64,000 nucleotides of DNA from positions 8,491,432-8,555,431 of the forward strand of contig CP099846.1 of assembly GCA_030062745.1 (NCBI GenBank). Direction: 5' to 3'. Under the pieces are notes generated by a model that was not told the origin of the DNA, ran no database searches, and saw only the letters and a program-made list of their open reading frames with translations. Positions 13,369-24,350 of the stretch are shown piece after piece. Position numbers and translations under genes: made by a program. Origin of the DNA: Capitulum mitella (lineage: Eukaryota; Arthropoda; Thecostraca; Pollicipedomorpha; Pollicipedidae). Every line of letters starts with the position of its first letter. Position 1 is the stretch's first letter.

Positions 13369-14055
13369 AGAGGTGGGTGGCCCCCTCCTCTCGCTCTGTC
13401 CCCGTCACATACACAAAGCTGTAACGGTCCTGCGACTAAGGTGTGATGCGAAGGTGATGCGAATGAATTCGGCTGACTCTATCCCAATGTCATCATTTAC
13501 ACCACAAGAGGAGAGGGAGCACAGGAGGAGGAGAAGGCACAACCATGGGAAGCTCAGGCGTTTGCAGCGTCAGGTGGCGACTGGACGATGTCGTGTCGTC
13601 ACAGGAGCGTGGCAAGACCTAGTTTTGAACATGTGGTTGTCCAGGAGACCAACAGATCGATGACGTAGCCAGTGACGGCACTGGCGGCTATGGCATGACA
13701 GCGATGCGGTGCGATGCAATAGGTCCACACGAAAACTTCGGCTTTCGACGACGGTCTGCTGAGTCTGAATCAAGTCAAGCTCGGTCTTTTCCAGGCACAT
13801 CCAGAGCAAACTCAAATGCCTGGTCGTCGAGCGTACTTCCAATATCCGACGGCTTATCTGAAGCGATTGGTTAAACGCCCAATAGGAAATGACCGAATCT
13901 TTTCCGCACCATGCTAATGGATTTCACCACCAGTGGCAATTTTCATGCTAGCGTTCAGACCGCGGAATGGAATATTCGGCCGCAGAATTAATTTACCATT
14001 AATGGTGATCCGAGATAGCTTTGAACTCTCTGAGATGCCCACTTCCGCAGTCAAT

Positions 14056-14247
14056 TCATGGACTGGCCATCAATACATCTTCGATACTCGCATTTAGGCA
14101 TTTTTCGGAAACTGACAGCCCGGTGACGTCATTATCCAAGACGATCGATGACACACTGGTGCCAGGGAATCCAAGGGATCTGTTGGAGTGTGCCACATTG
14201 CTCGTGTCGTCCATGATGAGAACGTCCTCCGTCACGGCTGAATGCAT
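14056..14247 (-). CDS. Atf-2: ATF2-like bZIP factor, probable last coding exon (C-terminus)
   Basis: A 63-codon open frame ends in TGA and begins right after a good 3' splice site (cgccgctgttcag). The peptide starts MHSAVTEDVLIMDDTSNV and is rich in Ser, Thr and Asp, with mixed base composition unlike the GC-rich random frames around it. It joins in phase 0 to the preceding exon if that exon uses its longer donor at 15285. With the shorter donor at 15368 the same acceptor would be read in another frame, giving a 38-residue tail starting HAFSRDGG. ATF2 C-termini are poorly conserved, so similarity cannot settle this. The full joined protein would be about 504 residues, close to human ATF2 (505). 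A perfect CRE site (TGACGTCA, 14124-14131) lies within the exon. Confidence 0.5.
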   Translation of the reverse strand: MHSAVTEDVLIMDDTSNVAHSNRSLGFPGTSVSSIVLDNDVTGLSVSEKCLNASIEDVLMASP

Positions 14248-14548
14248 CTGAACAGCGGCGACCGCCCGTACAGCTACTTCTCATAAGATGTGCGCAATTG
14301 GCGTTCCGCTCTGGGAAGCGCGGTCGACAACTGCGGCGCGGCCCCAGCCGTCCCCGCGGAAGACGGCCCGGACGCGGTCCTCCGTCGGGCGGCACGGCCC
14401 GGCCCGGCGCTGCGCTGCGACCTTTCCCCGGCCCACCATCAACAATATGATGCGATTAGGCGGGCGGCCGGGTGAACGGGCGTCCGCTCGGCGGGGCGTG
14501 GTGGCCGCCGCATGCGTACCAATGGCCGCGCCACCCGCCGGCGGCCGC

Positions 14549-14772
14549 CCGTGGGCCCAGTGTAGGACTGGGCGTCCACCGGCCGCCCCGTGGGCCCAGT
14601 GTAGGACTGGGCGCCCACCGGCCGCCCCGTGGGCCCAGTGTAGGACTGGGCGCCCACCGGCCGCCCCGTGGGCCCAGTGTAGGACTGGGCGCCCACCGGC
14701 CGCCCCGTGGGCCCAGTGTAGGACTGGGCGCCCACCGGCCGCCCCGTGGGCCCAGTGTAGGACTGGGAGCCC
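14549..14772. repeat. 39-bp minisatellite, about 6 units
   Basis: Near-identical 39-bp units, each containing gcccagtgtaggactgggc, an inverted repeat with a 6-bp stem and a 7-base loop. It sits in the last intron of the ATF2-like gene, or just past that gene if the last exon is wrong. The unit length is a multiple of three, so four frames stay open through it. These are artefacts of periodicity, not genes. Confidence 0.95.
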
Positions 14773-15284
14773 GCCGCCCGCCCAGTGGACCTCCAGGCAG
14801 CCACGAGAAGACGACGCTTGTCACGCCGGAAAACGGAAACACATTGTGCAGTCATTCAGAACTGTTTCGGCCGATAACCAAAAGCAGTGAAACGGTTCCG
14901 GACGGTTTCGAACCAAGGATGGGCTTGATACGCGTTCAATAAGCAGCGGACGTTCAGCCACTGGCGCGCGTCAGCCCTGCATGGCACAACATCGAACGCT
15001 TCCTTGGGCATCGATCTCTAAATTGCGCGCGTCGTCTATCCAAGTGCCTCACTCACTGAACCCAGCAGCGCCACAGGCCACAGTGGGCGCGGTTCGATGG
15101 TGGCGTCCAAAAGGTCCAGCATTACACGGCAGCTCCCTGCCTTCACCGTCGGACCTCCACGTCCCAGAACACGTCCAGAGCGGATAGATGGAGACGGCAG
15201 CGCTGAACAGCAGGAGGAACAGCCGCAGCTGAGGCAAACCTCGGTTCGGCCTGCCGCCTCCGACGCCGACATGACCGTACTCAC

Positions 15285-15555
15285 GACTGAGACCGCACGA
15301 CTTCGTAACCTGATCCCGTCTGCGACCGTGCCACGTCCCACTGCGGTGACACCACGGCCGTACTCACGTCTGACGCCTCTGGTGACGTCGCAGTCGCGGT
15401 GCTGGATGAGGAAGAGCTTCAGTTTGGCCACTTCTGCGCGCAGTTCGTCGTTCTCGCGCCGCAGCTGGCGCACGCTCGACGTCAGTGACTCCATCGAGCT
15501 GGCCATCTGTTCCTGGGCTTGCTTCTTGCGCGCGCGCCACCGGTTGGCGGCCGCC
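15285..15555 (-). CDS. Atf-2: ATF2-like bZIP factor, coding exon 9: basic region and leucine zipper
   Basis: The exon begins after cccggcag at 15556. Its first base completes the Arg codon split from the previous exon (AG|G), giving ERNR-AAANRWRARKK, the DNA-binding basic region (about residues 347-362). The zipper follows with the heptad series M368, L375, L382, L389, L396 and H403, ending HRDCDVT where human ATF2 has HKDCPVT. The domain dimerises and binds CRE-type sites in the nucleus. The residue normally Cys in RAAASRC is Trp here (W357). The first zipper position is Met rather than Leu. Two gtgagt donors exist, at 15368 (leaving one base) and 15285 (phase 0). The longer form adds a basic stretch and fits the next exon's frame, so it is chosen, but the choice is not certain. 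The conserved core is 15368-15555. Confidence 0.9.
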
Positions 15556-15716
15556 CTGCCGGGACAGACCGCCGGTGAGGGGGTGACGGCCGACGTGCTT
15601 TCTGACGGCCCGGCGGAGGGCCCATATTGGGCGCCTGGGCCGAAGGTCCCACAGGAGACCGCACATAATCGTTGGAGGCGGATATAGTGTAGGGCTCAGG
15701 AGGAAGAAACAGAGGA

Positions 15717-15753
<37 letters not shown>

Positions 15754-15778
15754 GTGCGCGCGCGCGCGCGCGCGCGTG

Positions 15779-15827
<49 letters not shown>
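15717..15827. repeat. Compound (GTGC)n-(GC)n-(GT)n microsatellite
   Basis: About 110 bp of almost perfectly alternating purine and pyrimidine: TGCG repeats, then CG, then TG. It lies in the intron about 160 bases upstream of the bZIP exon acceptor on the gene's strand. Such DNA is known to adopt the Z form under supercoiling. Confidence 0.95.
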
Positions 15828-15828
<1 letters not shown>

Positions 15829-16639
15829 CGGAGGATACTTTCGTCCGGGCCGTATTAAAAGGAAGCGAGTACTGGTAAAGGTCATATGTAGTTACCAGAG
15901 GAAGCAAGTAGTGAGGAGGAAGGTCAGAGACCGCGAATGTGCGTCGTACAACGTAAATACAAGGCGACACGAGGTAAGAGGTAGCAGACAGTGAGGCAAT
16001 GGGGGCAGAATGATGTAACAAACACTGTACCAAGGGGCAGCGAACATCGGTACATATCAGAGGTTGCCAAGTGAGGCGATAACTAATAGCGACAGATGGA
16101 CAGTGAAGAGGCCGGAGTGTCACGGGACGCGACAGACAACAATCACCTCGGCCCAGCCATTCGCAGCGCCCGGAGCAGCGGCGGATTCTCTTTTGGCTGC
16201 AGACTAGGCCTGCACACCGAACACGGCAACAGCACTTCGCACAGCGGTGAACACTCAGGGGACGGGTCAACGAGTGAAGAATCATGAAGTGAAAGAATCA
16301 TGCAGGTATCAATGTGGCAGTGACACAGCACGGAGGAAATCACTAAAAACAGGGCAAAGATATGTCAACGTTCATTACATTATTCTTGACAGAGGCCCCG
16401 TAATTTTTGCAGAGCCGTAATGGAGCTTGCGGCGCTAAAATATTTTAGGGCCAAGGTCGATACAAAACGGGGATAGTCTGTTTACCATCGGGATCAAGGC
16501 ACGTGTCTGACGAGGACCCTGAAGAAATGCTCCGACGCATCAAAACCACTGTGTTTCAAATTAATCACGCACCCCTCCCGTCCCACACCCGCACACGCAG
16601 CCGCTCAGGCACGCACGTACCATCCACAAACACCACAAA

Positions 16640-17730
16640 GGCCACTAGGCCGGCACTACACAGGCGCCGCTCCACTCCAAACAGGCCGAGAGGTCCGGCA
16701 AACATCCGGCCGGCGACAGGGCCGGCCGCAGGCGGCGCGCGCGTGCATCAGCCGCCGAGCTGCCGGTCTACCGAGGCGGCGGGCCGGAGGCGGTGGCCCG
16801 GCGCCGCCGCCCCCCCGGGGGCCGGTCAGCCGGCCGCCGCTCACCTCGGCCGACCCGGTCGATACGGCACCGTATCTATATCGGCCGCGGTCGGGCGCCA
16901 GGGCCGGGCCGCGCTCCCGTCCTCAGGCAGCGATTGGAAATCCCGGCGGCCGGCGGCCGGCCGGCGCCGGCGCCTCAGCCCCGCTCTCTCAACGTCCGCA
17001 GCAGCCGCGTTTAGGCCGTATTTTCACCGTCTGACGCAGCGTTCAGAAGCTAACTTGGTCACTTTTACCAAGTTATGCTACTGCTTCGAAACACCTTAGG
17101 GAGCAGAGTCGGTCTTTCGATAGACGTAAACAGAAATATGCCCTTCCTGCACAGCACAGTTTAGAAGCCAATGGTTACCTTGTAAGTGGTATTCGTTAGT
17201 TTACGACTGCGGCCCGGCCGCCCCACAAACCGGAAGTGACGTGTGCGGAACAACCTGTCGCGTCCTTACGCCCGCGCTTCGAGTGCTTCAAAGGCGACAG
17301 GTTCGCCATTTTTATTCACACATCCACGAGTCGAATAGAGCTTTAAAACCCACACCAGGCAAACTTTTCCGATTTAATCAGTCAAACTTCCACGCACGAT
17401 CACGCGCACATCAAGAGCAGAAAGGCCCAGAAGCGAGCGGTGCAGTCGGCGAGCATCCCACGCAGCACGCGCACGCCAACTTCTGGCCGCGCCACAGCGG
17501 AGCAGCTCGAATCACGCCGCCTGTGGCGCGGGCGCGGCCGGCCGGCGGCGGCCGGAGACGCTAATTGCACGCGGCCGGACAGCTCGGCCGGCCGGGCGAC
17601 AGACGCTGTTTGTCCACGCGGTGCGATTAGATAGGGCCGCCGGCGTGTTCCGTGTCACCGAGGCAGCGGCGGCGGCGGCGGCTGGCCCGGCCGCCGAACG
17701 TAAACATGGCGAAGGACGCGGTGGACGATC
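16640..17730. promoter_or_regulatory. Intronic GC-rich island with promoter-type motifs
   Basis: Two GC-rich blocks (16640-17030 and 17200-17730) lie in the 3.1-kb intron between the last two well-supported exons. They are dense in CCGGCCGG-type motifs. Between them are AGCCAATGG (CCAAT box, near 17165) and ACCGGAAGTGACGT (ETS site joined to a CRE half-site, 17229-17242), both common in animal promoters. An alternative internal promoter is possible but unproven. Long frames here are GC artefacts. Confidence 0.35.
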
Positions 17731-18677
17731 GACGCCCTGGACGTCCGAGAGCGTCGGGCCGATGTAACATCCAATGTTTTGGGACGCGCGTTCAAAAACG
17801 TGCAAACCGAAGGCCAGAAGCACCCAGGCCAACTCCCTTCAGACATGTCGAACGGCACTACATCCTTTGCTTTCTTCCATTCACCATCTTGGCCGCTTCC
17901 GCGCTTAACAATGCCTAGGAACAGGAGCCTAAAAACATGACCTCAGAGCACACCCAATAATCTGTAACATCTATCGTCGTTTACCACCGCGCAGACGTGA
18001 ACACACGGAAGAAGAGGGTGCTTTACGTTCCATTATTTTCATCTCGAGCTCATCGCGAAGGGCCTGCAACTGCCAGACTGTTGGGATATTAATGCTGCAC
18101 TACGTCACTACACATCACCGCATCATTCCGCACTGGCCGTCACTCAGTCACCATTACTGGGGTTGCAGCACCAGGTGGCACCATTCCCGGACGAATGTTT
18201 CACCTGCCGGCGCCCAGTGAGGCGCCGCAGTCCCGTAGCCGAGGGGTAAGTAGCTTGTACCACGTGAAACCAGCCGCCACAGCGCCTGAAGTTTCCCAGA
18301 GGACTAATGCCGTAGGCACCACAAAACTCCACCCGTAAAGTGCTGGATCCATTTCGGACTGTTCGCGCGAGCCTAACGCCTTGCCGCTACCTGAGCGAGC
18401 CGGCCAGAGACGGACAAACGAAGCTTCAACCGGCCTCGCCTGGGATCGAGTAAAAGGTCAGGCCTGGTGCAATCTGAATAAGTGGCATGAAAAAGCACTG
18501 TTCGTTGATTATCCAACGTACCTCCTGGAAGTGTCCAGGACCCCTAGTGCAATTATCTGTATTATACTAGGGGCACACTATAATTTAGTAAATTGTATAC
18601 TATAATTCAGAAAAAGGAGGGGCAGACAGTACAATGCATGTGACCTCACCTGTCATAGACAGGCCACTGTGCCTCAC

Positions 18678-18820
18678 CTGTTCCGCTCTTTCCTCAGGGT
18701 GTCCTCAGACAGGCCGCTGTCCCGGGCCGGCCCCGCAGCCGTCGGTGATTCCTGGCTTGCCGGGGCGGCGGTAGCGGAGGCGGTCGGTTTCTCCTGACGC
18801 TGCAGCGTCTGCTTCAGTTT
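18678..18820 (-). CDS. Atf-2: ATF2-like bZIP factor, coding exon 8: linker and start of basic region
   Basis: The exon starts after a long pyrimidine tract and ttcggcag. It reads KLKQTLQRQEKPT, a Ser/Ala/Pro/Thr-rich linker, then SEDTLRKERN and AG|gtgagg. Joined to the previous exon it gives VRE-KLKQTLQRQ, which resembles KMRLKAALTQQ of human ATF2. The last codons RKERN-R begin the basic region completed in the next exon. It is 143 nt, phase 0 in and phase 2 out. A YY1-like AAGATGGCGGC on the plus strand (near 18875) overlaps the pyrimidine tract of its acceptor. Confidence 0.9.
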
Positions 18821-21200
18821 CTGCCGAACACGGACGGCGTCGGTGGGCGGACGGGGCGCCTCGGAGGGCCGGGTGAAGATGGCGGCTTGTTGCGACGACG
18901 ACCAGCGGAAGATGATCGCCAGATCGCACAAATGGCGACGATTCGAAGCCACACTCAGGCAATCGTTTGTCCAGACCAATAAAGTCGCTCGCTATGATTT
19001 GGCCCAGACGAACCATCATTACGGCTGAACTGGCATTCGCTTCTGGAAAACGAAAAGTGTCAGCGATCTAGTCAGGCTCATGAGTAGCCGATTAATCCAG
19101 CTGATCGGTGGGACGGCCGAGCGATTGACGAAAAGCCACCTGTTGCCCCCATTGTTGCTGTTTCAGGATCACTCAATTAACCAATGTAAACCGGCTTGTC
19201 CCCGTCCGCTCACAGATGGCCCGGTCTTTTTATCACTGAGAATGGCCCTTGGCCATGGAAGACCCGTGTCAATGAGGTCACGGCAGCAAGCAATTTTCAG
19301 CAGGATGTAGCGTTTTCTGAATGAATGCTAGAGCGTTTCTGCTTTTCAGTTTCAATCGGGAGAACTTTCTCGAGACGGGAAGAAAAGAACCCGAAGTATC
19401 ACGCAGAATGGTCTTGGCTGGGGTCTAAAACATCCAGATGCTTCTAGGGGCAGGTTTCACGTGAACAACGATGAAAGTATGTCGCAGGGGAACAAATTAC
19501 ATAATTACCTTTGCATTCCAAAATTTGGACTTCGAGTGAAGGTGAGAATCTTCACGGGAAAAGCAGAGCATTCAGCTACTTTTAGCCGCACCCGGCACAC
19601 ATCCAGGCCACTTTCCCAATTACCTGGTCAAGGAAAATAATAAAAACGCCCTCAACCAAGCTTTATGTAACATAAAAGCGGTCATTTGGTTCCATCTGAT
19701 CATCATGATCATGATCCATCAACGTAATGAAAATTACGCCACATGCTTCCCAGGTCTCGAGGAGAAAGATGACAGTGCAGTGCCAAAACTGCTAGGAAAC
19801 AAGGCCAGTTCGTTCGTTCATGTCTTTGCTAAACACATTACATCAGGCCTTGTCACAAGCTATGCTTACTGACGTAACGGACTTCCGTTGCATTTACAAC
19901 ACGCGGAGTGGATTACCCATATCCTTTAACATCATGCACACGCATCACCGTCAAAACTGAGCGGTTCCAAAACACCCGAACATAAGCAGCCCCATCGAAG
20001 TTTTCTGCTAAATTTCTGGCTGATCACATCAGTGACGTCACCAGCCAGCTCCTGCTATGCTGGCGTGGCAACTGATCCACAGTCCCGAAGAACCCTTTTC
20101 GCGACTCTGCTGAAACCCAGTAAACCGGCGTTTTCTGATCATTTCCCTGAATTTGTTTTGGAAAAACTACTTTGCGCCAGAACACGACGTCGGAAACTTG
20201 AAAAAACGTACCAGAACTTAGCTAGCTCTGTAGCATCTTCGACCAACCTGTTTCTTTATGGCCCTGAATACAGATGTAAAGGTGAAAACACTCCTACAGG
20301 AACAGTTACGTGGACAAACGAACTTGCGCGGTAACGGATAGCAAATGCAAATCCATAAAATTTAAAGAATTGGGCAATCTTTTGATGAAAACTTCATGAT
20401 TCGATGGCCAGTGGTTGCAAAGTTCTCAGCTTCTATGCAGTGTTATATTACGGTGGGGTCACGACAGGCCGCTGAGTTTGATTTCATTCTGTTAGCTGAA
20501 ACCACGCAAACACGGCTCACGGCCTTGCTCGTAATGAAATGAGGCCGCAAATGTACTACAAACGCGAGATGACGACAATGCAATAAAAACAACGAGAAGA
20601 CATGCGCAGACAAAATTTCGAGACCATAATGGAACAACACGGAAACATGGATTATGCTTGCGGCTAAATCTATCCGGATTATGAGCAGTCTCCGGTGTCA
20701 CAGGTAACACGACTTCATTCAATATGATGGGTCCCAGCAAATTTGCGACAAGCACTACTGCTATACAGTTATCCCGATTAGTATTTCAAGTCCTATATGC
20801 CCGGCAGCAGCGTACATCAATTCCAACCCGCAATGGAGACAGCTTTCTACAAAATTCGTTCATATTCTTGAGCAGGGTCCGTGAAACATTTTTATTTCGT
20901 AATCACTAAATAGGGCAGCAGATACACAGCCGCCAGTAGTAAATAAGGACGTCAATACATTGCTCACGAACAGCTCTCCACCCCAGAAGTGCCAAGGAGG
21001 ATATGAAACACACAACCTGCATGTATGCACGTGTCCAAATGATACTTATGATGAAAGTAAACAAGTTGGTATGAAAAATGGTCGTAAGAATAGCAGAAGA
21101 AAGCATAACATATACACAAGTACTTTAAGCCGTTCAATGGTATTTCTGGGCGAAACAGTGCCTTAACTTTCAAGCGTGAATAACTGCGACATATCTTGCT
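18821..21200. other. Intron sequence, no other gene seen
   Basis: Part of the 6.6-kb intron of the ATF2-like gene. It is ordinary mixed-composition DNA with one perfect CRE (TGACGTCA, 20033-20040). No exon-like frame with splice sites was found. Confidence 0.4.
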
Positions 21201-22495
21201 TTAACCCGCGCAGTGGAAGGGGGTTTTGCACTAACGCGCAATGGAAGGGGGGTCTAAAAGTGCCCCCCTCCGATGTCGGCAACAGAAAGAGCTAGAGACA
21301 TGGACAAGGTGGGGCTATGACGATTTACATTGTGTGCAATTTTCATGACCCTAGGTAGATATCTTCAAGGTCAAATGGGACGGAAACGGTCAACTTTGGA
21401 CGCTTTCTCGGCCCGTACGGGCCATTCCGTACAACTTTTCGAACGAAACGGGGAAAGGGTGCTTGTTTGGCCGTTAAAACGTGGAATATGACAATTTCCA
21501 TTCATCTGGCGTCTTAACTGAGGATCTTGGCTGGAGGTCATGCCAGGTCACTGACCTACGGCACCATTTTTTCCATCTTTTGCAAATCAGGTTTCGAACA
21601 ACACGTGACAGTTTGACAGTAAATGAGGGTGCAACATGTATCTTTTGGCGTATTTTCAGTGACGGTAGCCAACATCGGTCGTTTGGTCACTTCCAGCGTT
21701 TAAATTTATGTATGTATGTATATGTGTATATGTATATACATGTACCAATGTGCCAAACGTGTTTTAGTACGGTCTTTGAATGCATATTTCACACAAATCG
21801 ACATATTACAAAGTAGATCTGGACCAGGCCACAGAACAGTTGCCCTTAACCTTTGATGGCCTTGACCTGAAATGACTGATATATAAAGGTATGCGTGTCT
21901 ATGTGCGCATACGTGTTTTTATTAGGGTCTTTGAATGCATATTTCATATAAATCGACATGTCGCAGAACACATCTGGGCCAGGTCGCAAGATATTTGACC
22001 TTGACCTTCACTGGCCTCGGTATATGTAAGCGTACCAGTGTGCGCACAAGTGTTTTTATTAGGGTCTTTGAATGCATATTTCATACAGGCCTGTTGGAAG
22101 GCAAACGTGGATCAGGTCACAAGCTGTTTGATCTTGACCTTTGATGACTTCGGCCCTTATTGACCCTGGCTGTGGTCTTGGTACATCCATCACTTATGCC
22201 CGAATGACATCGCCTGATTGTGTTCAAACGGTAGTCTTAAGCAGAACGCTGGTTCTTTCACAAAGTTACCATCTGTCAAATACAACCGTCGTTTTCGTCA
22301 TGTTTGCCTGACTTCAAGTGCTTGAAGTTTCAAAAATTTCCGGCCGATTTGCGATTTTTCTCCGTCATTCGACGACTTATTCAATTGCCATAAATGTCAC
22401 AAAGTCGTAGCAACCGGATCCGATCTGTTCTCGAGATATTCAAGAAAAAACGGGGGGGGGGTACAAAAAGACCCCCTTTCCAGTGTGCGTGTTAA
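21201..22495 (+). mobile_element. piggyBac-like miniature transposon, family B
   Basis: The left end is TTAACCCGCGCAGTGGAAGG and the right end, read inward, is TTAACACGCACACTGGAAAG, an imperfect terminal inverted repeat inside TTAA target sites. Both ends are followed by G- or C-runs. The interior is about 1.3 kb without transposase and contains three partial repeats of a roughly 130-bp unit (21745-22110) marked by gggtctttgaatgcatattt. Many AGGTCA/TGACCT hexamers are present. It lies in the large intron of the ATF2-like gene. Confidence 0.75.
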
Positions 22496-23520
22496 CGGAC
22501 AGGGTCAAAATGATTTCAATGTCGATATCACGATTTTCAAATTCAAGTCAGGATCAAATTCTGAGACGACACTACAGCCAGATTTAATTACGTATCTGGC
22601 TCGCTTTAAAGACCCCCACTATGATCCGTGAACAGGCAAGCCTCCCCGTCCAGAAAACAATAAGGCCATTTGCTTAAGCTGAGACAGACAGCGCCGCGTT
22701 GTTGATTAAAGCGTGTTTTTGACGGCAACGATAAAATGTTTTCGCAGGGTAAAATCTTAACAGAAATCAGAAGCGAGAAAGAAACGTCGCCGAAGGGAAG
22801 ATTTGATTCCAAATTACTGAACATTTGCACCAGAGACGGCGCGCCGGTAAAGTTCGGATGGAAAGTGGTTAAGCTCGTTATCGTCGCCAGCAAACGAGCC
22901 GAACGCGTACGCTCGCATCCACCGAGTTTTGAAACTCAGAGGTTCTTGTTTGGCTGTTAAAATCGAGCGCAATCACGTCACCTAAGTGAAAGTTTGGTGA
23001 AAAACGAAAGCGTTAATTTTCCCCTTTAAATGATTTCCTGGACCAGCTAAATACTTCTGCAGCAAAAAGTGCCTTTTCTCACAAGACGAAACGATCGCTC
23101 CAACGCACAATAAATGACGGAGAAACATTTTCAGGGAAGGGGACCAGGGCCCGAGACCCATAATCACGCCACTTCGTTCGACGCAAAGGACAAATGCCAA
23201 ACAAAAGGATCAATCGTTATGAAACGCAGAAGGAGTAGTACATGCCACGCTTCAATGCATCCATAACGAAAACGGTACATTTCAGTGGGCTACGTTATGC
23301 CTAACACTGCACACACCCGCTGCCAGCAGCCCCCCCCCCCCGCCACCGCCCCCAGCGTAGTTCAGACCGCGACGAGGAGCGCCCTCCGCTCGGCGCGTCT
23401 TAACGACCGAGGCCTAAGTGTCCCCCGAGCAGCCGTCCGCCAGCGGCGAGTCGGCCGGCCCGGGGCAATTCCACGAACCGCGCGCCGCCACCGCAGCTAA
23501 CCGCCCGCAATATGCAGAGG
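22496..23520. other. Intron sequence, no other gene seen
   Basis: Mixed-composition DNA between the family B transposon and the 32-bp minisatellite, with a C-run at 23331-23341. No exon-like frame was found. Confidence 0.35.
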
Positions 23521-23524
23521 GCGG

Positions 23525-24350
23525 CCCGCCCGCTCTGTAGGAGTCCACCTCCCCGTACGGCCCGCTCTGTAGGAGCCCGCCTCCCCGTACGGCCCGCTCT
23601 GTAGGAGCCCGCCTCCCCGTACGGCCCGTTCTGTAGGAGCCCGCCTCCCCGTACGGCCCGCTCTGTAGGAGCCCACCTCCCCGTACGGCCCGCTCTGTAG
23701 GAGCCCGCCTCCCCGTACGGCCCGTTCTGTAGGAGCCCGCCTCCCCGTACGGCCCGCTCTGTAGGAGCCCGCCTCCCCGTACGGCCCGCTCTGTAGGAGC
23801 CCGCCTACCCGTACGGCCCGCTCTGTAGGAGCCCGCCTCCCCGTACGGCCCGCTCTGTAGGAGCCCGCCTCCCCGTACGGCCCGCTCTGTAGGAGCCCAC
23901 CTCCCCGTACGGCCCGCCCTGTAGGAACCCGCCTCCCCGTACTGCCCGCTCTGTAGGAGCCCGCCTCCCCGTACGGCCCGCTCTGTAGGAGCCCACCTAC
24001 CCGTTCGGCCCGCTCTGTAGGAGCCCACCTACCCGTTCGGCCCGCTCTGTAGGAGCCCACCTACCCGTTCGGCCCGCTCTGTAGGAGCCCACCTACCCGT
24101 TCGGCCCGCTCTGTAGGAGCCCGCCTACCCGTTCGGCCCGCTCTGTAGGAGCCCGCCTCCCCGTACGGCCCGCTCTGTAGGAGCCCACCTCCCCGTACGG
24201 CCCGCTCTGTAGGAGCCCACCTCCCCGTACGGCCCGCTCTGCAGGAACCCGCCTCCCCGTACGGCCCGCTCTGTAGGAACCCGCCTACCCGTACGGCCCG
24301 CTCTGTAGGAGCCCGGCTCCCGTGCAGTCCGCTCTGTGCGAGCCCGTCCC
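23525..24350. repeat. 32-bp minisatellite, about 25 units
   Basis: Highly uniform 32-bp units built on cggcccgctctgtaggagcc. Variants are a/c in the ccccgt/acccgt linker, tac/ttc, and cgcc/cacc. Because 32 is not a multiple of three, all three frames cycle through the same 32-residue pattern, which explains the long false frames. It lies in the 6.6-kb intron of the ATF2-like gene. Confidence 0.97.

Noticed and set aside
17652-17918. Plus-strand frame starting MAKDAVDDRRPGRPR region
   Set aside because: It opens in a GC island antisense to the ATF2-like gene; no domain or splice support.
23525-24350. CRISPR-like array of 32-bp repeats
   Set aside because: Units are contiguous with no unique spacers, in eukaryotic intron DNA.
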